Shown in pieces: positions 59,633-64,000 of a stretch of DNA of 64,000 bases; position 1 is the first letter of the stretch; each line of letters begins with the position of its first letter. This stretch comes from Candidatus Aminicenantota bacterium (lineage in GTDB: Bacteria; Acidobacteriota; Aminicenantia; Aminicenantales; Aminicenantaceae), in the NCBI GenBank assembly GCA_011772495.1, contig WVZL01000010.1, positions 36,816-100,815 on the forward strand. The letters are read 5' to 3'. The notes under the pieces were generated by a model, which saw only the letters and a list, made by a program, of their open reading frames with translations, was not told the origin of the DNA and ran no database searches. Both the position numbers and the translations under genes were made by a program.

Positions 59633-60865
59633 ATGAAGTCATTCATGTTTTTATCCCAATTCGTACGGGATATGCGCGCCCAGAAATTGAGGACTTTCCT
59701 GACCATTTTTGGCATTATCTGGGGAACTATCTCTATCGTCCTCCTCTTGGGATTCGGAGTTGGTTTAGGGAGACAGTTAAAAAAGAATCTCCACGGGCTA
59801 GGAGAGGGCTTGGTCATTCTCTGGCCTGGAAAAACAAGCATCCCTTATCAAGGGATGGGTAGAGGAAGACAGCTTCATTTCAGGGAAGACGATGCCTTCC
59901 TCCTCGAACGGGAAATACAGCAGATCAAATACATCTGTCCTGAATACGCCAGGTGGGGTGTGGAATTAAAGCAACAGAAAAATACTTATGCTGCCCAGGT
60001 TCGAGGAGTTTATCCGGTTTATCGCCTCATGCGGAATGCCATCCCCTCTAGAGAAGGAAGATTTCTCAACCCCGTGGATATCGATAAAAAAAGAAGAGTC
60101 ATCTTTCTCGGGAATAAAGTGAAAGAAGAGCTTTTTAAAGATGACTCTGCTGAGGGTAAATATATTACTCTTAACGGAATTCCTTTTCAGGTTGTTGGCG
60201 TCTTGAAGGAAAAACATCAGAACTCCAGTTACGGGGGCCGCGATGAATACACGACCTATATCCCTGCTACGACCTTTTCCACCATCTTTGGCCACAAATA
60301 CATCAGCAACATGATTGTTCAGGGGCATGATCCTCGCCAGAATAAAGCCCTGCAGGAGAGAATTCTTCAGGTGCTGGGGAAAAAATACAGATTCCATCCT
60401 GAAGATAGGGAGGCTCTCTGGGTCTGGGACCTGATGGAAAGCGAGAAGGTCTTTATGGCTATGGGTATTGGCTTTAATATCTTTTTTTCGCTGGTAGGAG
60501 CCTTTACTCTTATTGTGGGAGGTATAGGAGTCTCCAACATCATGAATGTTGTGGTTGAAGAGAGGACAAGAGAAATCGGCTTAAAGATGGCCTTAGGAGC
60601 CAAGAAAGGATTTGTACTCTCCCAATTTTTATTCGAAACTTTGATGATCACTTTGATAGGAGGAGCCATAGGATTGGCTATTTCCTATGGAATCATCGCT
60701 GTTTTTCCAGCTGGAGAAATTGAGCAATACATCGGAAGACCCACTCTTTCTCTCGGAGTGGCTTTAGTTGCGGTCGCTCTTTTGGGCTTGATCGGGTTTA
60801 TATCTGGGTTTGGACCTGCCAAAAGAGCTGCCAACCTCAATCCTGTGGAGGCGATCCGGTCTTAG
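59633..60865 (+). CDS. MacB/FtsX-type ABC permease 1
   Basis: The 410-residue protein has one N-terminal helix (LRTFLTIFGIIWGTISIVLLLGFGVG) and a periplasmic MacB-PCD domain of about 220 residues. Three C-terminal helices follow, with GIGVSNIMNVVVEERTREIGLKMALGAKK, the coupling segment typical of MacB/LolC/FtsX permeases. The C-terminus has PAKRAANLNPVEAIR. Unlike MacB itself, no ATPase domain is fused. The following gene is a paralogue, suggesting a heterodimeric permease. Confidence 0.93.
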   Translation: MKSFMFLSQFVRDMRAQKLRTFLTIFGIIWGTISIVLLLGFGVGLGRQLKKNLHGLGEGLVILWPGKTSIPYQGMGRGRQLHFREDDAFLLEREIQQIKYICPEYARWGVELKQQKNTYAAQVRGVYPVYRLMRNAIPSREGRFLNPVDIDKKRRVIFLGNKVKEELFKDDSAEGKYITLNGIPFQVVGVLKEKHQNSSYGGRDEYTTYIPATTFSTIFGHKYISNMIVQGHDPRQNKALQERILQVLGKKYRFHPEDREALWVWDLMESEKVFMAMGIGFNIFFSLVGAFTLIVGGIGVSNIMNVVVEERTREIGLKMALGAKKGFVLSQFLFETLMITLIGGAIGLAISYGIIAVFPAGEIEQYIGRPTLSLGVALVAVALLGLIGFISGFGPAKRAANLNPVEAIRS

Positions 60866-60874
60866 AGGAAAATA

Positions 60875-62122
60875 ATGAAAGCCTATTATATTTTTCGCAT
60901 GTTCTACCGAGAGCTCAAGATCCAGAGAAAGAGAATCACCCTCACTATATTTGCCCTAGCCTGGGGCACATTTTCCATAGTCGTGCTTCTAGCCTTCGGA
61001 GAGGGTTTGAACAGACAAATGATGAAAGCCACGCATGGATTGGGTGAAGGTATCGTTTTTATCTATAGTGGTCAGACGTCGAAACCTTACAAAGGATTGG
61101 GAAAAGGTCGGCGGATCTTTTTGCGGGAAGAAGATATTGATCTCCTCCGAAACCGTATTCCTCGAATCGAACTGATCAGTCCTGAGAATGACCGCTCTTC
61201 CAATACTATGATCTACGGGCGGAAAACCATCACCGAGCGAGTTATCGGAGTTTTCCCATCCTTCGGGGAAATGAGAAAGTATTATCCCGAGCGAGGAAGC
61301 CGTTTCATTAACTCCTTGGATCTGAAGAATAAAAAACGAGTGATATTTTTAGGCAATGACTTGAAAGACAAGCTCTTTGGGCCAGAAGAAGCCGTGGGCA
61401 AGAGCATTATGGTTAACAGTATTCCTTTTTTGGTTATCGGAGTGATGAAAGATAAATTGCAGAACAGCATGTATAATGGTCCGGATTCACAAAAAGCAGC
61501 CATTCCTTTCACGACCTATCAAGCTATTTATGGGGACAAATACCTCGATCGCCTGATTTACAAACCATCGGATGTAACCCAGTCTGAGTCAGTTAAAAAA
61601 GAAGTCTACAGAATCCTGGCTGAGAAGTATAAGTTCGACCCTGATGATACCCAGGCCCTGAATGTGTGGGATATGGTCGAAGAAGAAGAATTGATGACTA
61701 AAATATTCTTTGGCATCGAAATTTTTATGAGCATTATCGGAAGTTTAACTCTAATCGTGGCTGGAGTTGGTGTGGCCAACATCATGTACGTGTCTGCCAA
61801 AAGGAGGACCAAAGAGATCGGCATAAAAATGGCCATCGGAGCGAAAAAGAAACATGTCCTTCTCCAGTTTATCTCCGAAGCCCTGATGATTGCTTTTATA
61901 GGGGGTGCGGGCGGCGTTTTGGGTTCCTTCCTCTTAGTTGAGCTTTTTAAATTTGTTCCTCTAGAAGGTTTTGTTGCTGACCTTTTGGCCCATCCTGTTA
62001 TTTCAGTCGATATCATGATTTTAACTGCCTTAATCTTGGGAATCATTGGCTTTCTAGCAGGAATTTTCCCTGCCCGCAAAGCGGCTTCCCAGAATCCCGT
62101 GGAAGCTCTGAGGTATGAATAA
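60875..62122 (+). CDS. MacB/FtsX-type ABC permease 2
   Basis: The 415-residue protein mirrors permease 1 throughout: RITLTIFALAWGTFSIVVLLAFGEGLNRQMMKATHGLGEG at the start, a periplasmic domain, then GVGVANIMYVSAKRRTKEIGIKMAIGAKK and PARKAASQNPVEALR at the end. Both permeases keep an HGLGEG segment just after helix 1. It starts nine bases after permease 1. Together with the adaptor and the ATPase it should form a type VII ABC (MacAB-like) pump with unequal halves. Confidence 0.93.
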   Translation: MKAYYIFRMFYRELKIQRKRITLTIFALAWGTFSIVVLLAFGEGLNRQMMKATHGLGEGIVFIYSGQTSKPYKGLGKGRRIFLREEDIDLLRNRIPRIELISPENDRSSNTMIYGRKTITERVIGVFPSFGEMRKYYPERGSRFINSLDLKNKKRVIFLGNDLKDKLFGPEEAVGKSIMVNSIPFLVIGVMKDKLQNSMYNGPDSQKAAIPFTTYQAIYGDKYLDRLIYKPSDVTQSESVKKEVYRILAEKYKFDPDDTQALNVWDMVEEEELMTKIFFGIEIFMSIIGSLTLIVAGVGVANIMYVSAKRRTKEIGIKMAIGAKKKHVLLQFISEALMIAFIGGAGGVLGSFLLVELFKFVPLEGFVADLLAHPVISVDIMILTALILGIIGFLAGIFPARKAASQNPVEALRYE

Positions 62123-62136
62123 AAAGGAGACCGGCA

Positions 62137-62808
62137 ATGATCAAGATGAAAAAAATCGAGAAAATTTATGGAACTGGAACTGCCAAAGTTGAAGCTTTGA
62201 GGGGTATCGATTTAGATATCAAGAAGAATGAATTTTTCGGCCTGATCGGACCTTCTGGTTCTGGCAAATCTACCCTGATGAATATTATAGGGTGTCTAGA
62301 CGTTCCCACTTCTGGGGAGTATTATTTCGAAGAAAAAGACATTAAAAGCTTTAACCACAATCAATTAGCAGAAATCAGGAATGAAAAAATCGGCTTCGTC
62401 TTCCAGAATTTTAACCTTCTCCCTTATGCGACGACTTTTGAGAATGTCGAGATACCGATGATTTTCAAGGGAGCCAGAGCTAAAGAAAGGAAGGCTCGGA
62501 CCATGGAATTGCTGGATGCCGTAGGGCTTGCCGGGAGAGCTCATCATAAACCCAGTGAGCTTTCTGGAGGAGAAATGCAGCGGGTGGCTATCGCCAGAGC
62601 CCTAGCTAACAACCCCAGCTTGATTTTAGCTGACGAACCTACTGGAAACTTGGACACCAAATCTGGAGATGAGATTTTGGCCATTTTTGAAAATCTCTGG
62701 AAGCAAGGGCATACTCTGGTGGTGATCACTCATAATCCTAATATCTCCAAGAGAGCTCAGAAGGTTGTAAAACTCAAAGACGGTTCAATCGAAAATAACA
62801 ACCGCTGA
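62137..62808 (+). CDS. ABC transporter ATP-binding protein (LolD/MacB type)
   Basis: The 223-residue ATPase has Walker [13 protein letters not shown] (about 36-47), the Q-loop [20 protein letters not shown], the signature [15 protein letters not shown], Walker [17 protein letters not shown] and the switch His in VVITHNP. The wording matches the LolD/MacB/FtsE subfamily that pairs with FtsX-like permeases. It is the last gene of the four-gene exporter set. The 237 bases after it are AT-rich with no feature I can support. Confidence 0.95.
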   Translation: MIKMKKIEKIYGTGTAKVEALRGIDLDIKKNEFFGLIGPSGSGKSTLMNIIGCLDVPTSGEYYFEEKDIKSFNHNQLAEIRNEKIGFVFQNFNLLPYATTFENVEIPMIFKGARAKERKARTMELLDAVGLAGRAHHKPSELSGGEMQRVAIARALANNPSLILADEPTGNLDTKSGDEILAIFENLWKQGHTLVVITHNPNISKRAQKVVKLKDGSIENNNR

Positions 62809-63045
62809 ATGCCCTTGGGGGTTTTCCTGTATGAGTACCCTTCGTTCACATATTCTTTCCCCTTATCAGCAAAAGCGGAAGACTTAGAAATAAGAACTTC
62901 GCACACCAGATAAGAGCTCATATTCAATACAACTAAGATCTATTTTCATTTCCCTTAAATCTTGCAATAAAAGATAAAATAATTGCCGGTTGAAAGATTC
63001 AACGAATTTTAATAATATTCTCATCAAGCAGAGGCGCCTCGGGCC

Positions 63046-64000
63046 ATGAAAACATCATCCGAATCAAAAGCCATCCTAACGGCAATTTTCCTGCTGATTT
63101 TGGTTTCTTTTGCTTTTCCTGATGGCAGAACCAATAAAGTCGATAAGCTTTTCGCCCAATGGAATAGACGAGATACACCAGGTTGTGCCCTGGCCATAAT
63201 AAAGCATGGGAAAATTCTTTATAAAAGCGGTTACGGAATGGCTAACTTAGAACTCGATATCCCTATATCTTCTCAAACAGTTTTTTATATCGGTTCTGTC
63301 TCTAAACAATTCGTAGCCCTGTGTGTTGCTATACTGGAAAAACAGGGACAGCTTTCTTTTGATGATGATATCCGCGAGTATGTGTCTGAATTGCCTGAAT
63401 ACGAAATCCCGATAACCATCCGCCATCTTATCCACCACACCAGCGGGCTTCGCGATTATCTAACCCTCCTGGACATCGCGGGCCTTGATTTCGGCTTTTT
63501 CCACCAACAAGATGTGCTTGACCTTATCTCGCGCCAGAAGGAGTTGAATTTTGACCCTGGAGAGGAATACCTCTACAGCAATTCTGGCTATTTCTTACTG
63601 GGTATCGTCGTGGAGAGGGTAAGCGGCCAGAGCCTACGAGAATTCGCCGAGAAAAACATATTCAAACCTTTGAGAATGAAAAACTCTCGTTTCCAGGATG
63701 ATTATAGGATGATCATCAAGAACAGGGCTGCAGGTTATTTTCCAGCCAGTAAAGATAAGTATATGAATTACCTCACCACCTATGATTGTGTAGGCGCTGG
63801 TGGTCTATACACTTCTGTAGAAGACCTTTTCCTCTGGGATCAGAACTTCTACCACCGCCGAGTAGGAGGCAAAGACTTGATTGATAAGATGCATACTCGA
63901 GGAAAATTGAATAACGGAGAAACACTCGATTATGCCTACGCTCTAGTGCTCAGCAGTTATAAAGGTTTAAATACGGTTCAACATAGCGGGGCCCTAGGAG
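63046..64000 (+). CDS. Secreted serine hydrolase, beta-lactamase/penicillin-binding fold (cut by window end)
   Basis: The frame opens at an ATG at 63046 and is still open at the right edge, giving 318 residues. A signal peptide (ILTAIFLLILVSFAFP) precedes a class C beta-lactamase-like domain. GCALAIIKHGKILYKSGYGMANLE leads to the nucleophile motif SVSK in YIGSVSKQFVALCVAILEK (near 85-88), HLIHHTSGLRDYL follows, and the second motif YSN lies in YLYSNSGYFLLGIVVE. The third motif (usually HxG or KTG) may be the HSG at the cut end. Family members are D-aminopeptidases, esterases or penicillin-binding-like proteins, so antibiotic hydrolysis should not be assumed. Confidence 0.88.
   Translation, partial: MKTSSESKAILTAIFLLILVSFAFPDGRTNKVDKLFAQWNRRDTPGCALAIIKHGKILYKSGYGMANLELDIPISSQTVFYIGSVSKQFVALCVAILEKQGQLSFDDDIREYVSELPEYEIPITIRHLIHHTSGLRDYLTLLDIAGLDFGFFHQQDVLDLISRQKELNFDPGEEYLYSNSGYFLLGIVVERVSGQSLREFAEKNIFKPLRMKNSRFQDDYRMIIKNRAAGYFPASKDKYMNYLTTYDCVGAGGLYTSVEDLFLWDQNFYHRRVGGKDLIDKMHTRGKLNNGETLDYAYALVLSSYKGLNTVQHSGALG

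Noticed and set aside
63046..64000. Antibiotic-resistance beta-lactamase
   Set aside because: Only the general serine hydrolase fold is visible (SVSK, YSN); the family mostly contains esterases and peptidases, so resistance is not supported.
1..64000. CRISPR arrays, tRNA or rRNA genes, prophage or complete insertion sequences
   Set aside because: No regularly spaced repeats, cloverleaf-like segments, rRNA core sequences, integrases or transposases were recognised by eye; a covariance-model scan would be needed to exclude small RNAs.

Overview
The window reads as a single bacterial chromosome segment of moderate GC content with dense, short-spaced genes on both strands. Outer-membrane beta-barrels, RlpA, signal peptides, Tat signals and a MacA-type adaptor point to a Gram-negative (diderm) cell. 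Superoxide reductase, several radical SAM enzymes, 2x[4Fe-4S] proteins and a corrinoid-protein methyltransferase point to an anaerobe. Many secreted peptidases and amidohydrolases, plus a zinc-ribbon/Ser-Thr kinase/TolB-like/TPR protein, suggest a peptide-using heterotroph from Acidobacteriota, perhaps Aminicenantia. That placement is inference from gene style; no rRNA or tRNA gene was seen to test it.

Layout. 0-2 kb: two coupled M16-family periplasmic proteins that both lack the HxxEH zinc motif. 2.2-4.8 kb: metK and ahcY (SAM cycle). 4.8-10.8 kb: a tightly coupled minus-strand operon rimO-pgpA-cinA-thpR-plsY-gpsA followed by a TPR protein (ribosome modification, phospholipid synthesis, RNA/NAD repair). 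11-15 kb: divergent asnS and the receptor-like kinase, each with a readable promoter. 15-18.4 kb: gamma-glutamyltransferase, DUF4416, and a methyl-H4folate methyltransferase. 18.5-23.1 kb: a serine-to-cysteine-sulfur operon (class V aminotransferase, SerA, DUF1015, cysteine desulfurase). 23.3-26.7 kb: M20 peptidase, a small barrel, a GlsB/YeaQ protein and a DUF362 ferredoxin. 26.9-32.1 kb: a membrane-anchored reductive-dehalogenase-like protein, then a Tat-exported PLP enzyme, a kynureninase-like enzyme and a Tat-signal radical SAM protein; this is the most unusual neighbourhood. 32.2-38.3 kb: a secreted GH63-like glycosidase, ComA-like synthase, an HprK-like P-loop protein, MenG/UbiE and a stand-alone GMP synthase ATP-pyrophosphatase subunit. 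38.5-46.3 kb: a peptidase island (M14, D-aminoacylase, M28, radical SAM). 46.5-50.4 kb: three outer-membrane proteins, the first split by a G8 tract. 50.4-54.8 kb: MFS permease, Tat-exported glycosylasparaginase, RlpA, VanZ, LOG. 55-58.3 kb: PurO-type IMP cyclohydrolase coupled to a stand-alone AICAR transformylase, LigD-type phosphoesterase, a small Cys/His protein, superoxide reductase. 58.5-62.8 kb: a MacA/two-permease/ATPase exporter. The window ends inside a beta-lactamase-fold serine hydrolase.

Purine synthesis has an archaeal-like enzyme set (PurO, separate AICAR transformylase, split GMP synthase). Two families of short inverted-repeat elements are scattered between genes. Several promoters of the form TTGAC(C/T)-N17-TATnnT can be read, one of which would make the asnS mRNA almost leaderless. 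No CRISPR array, tRNA, rRNA, prophage or complete insertion sequence was found.
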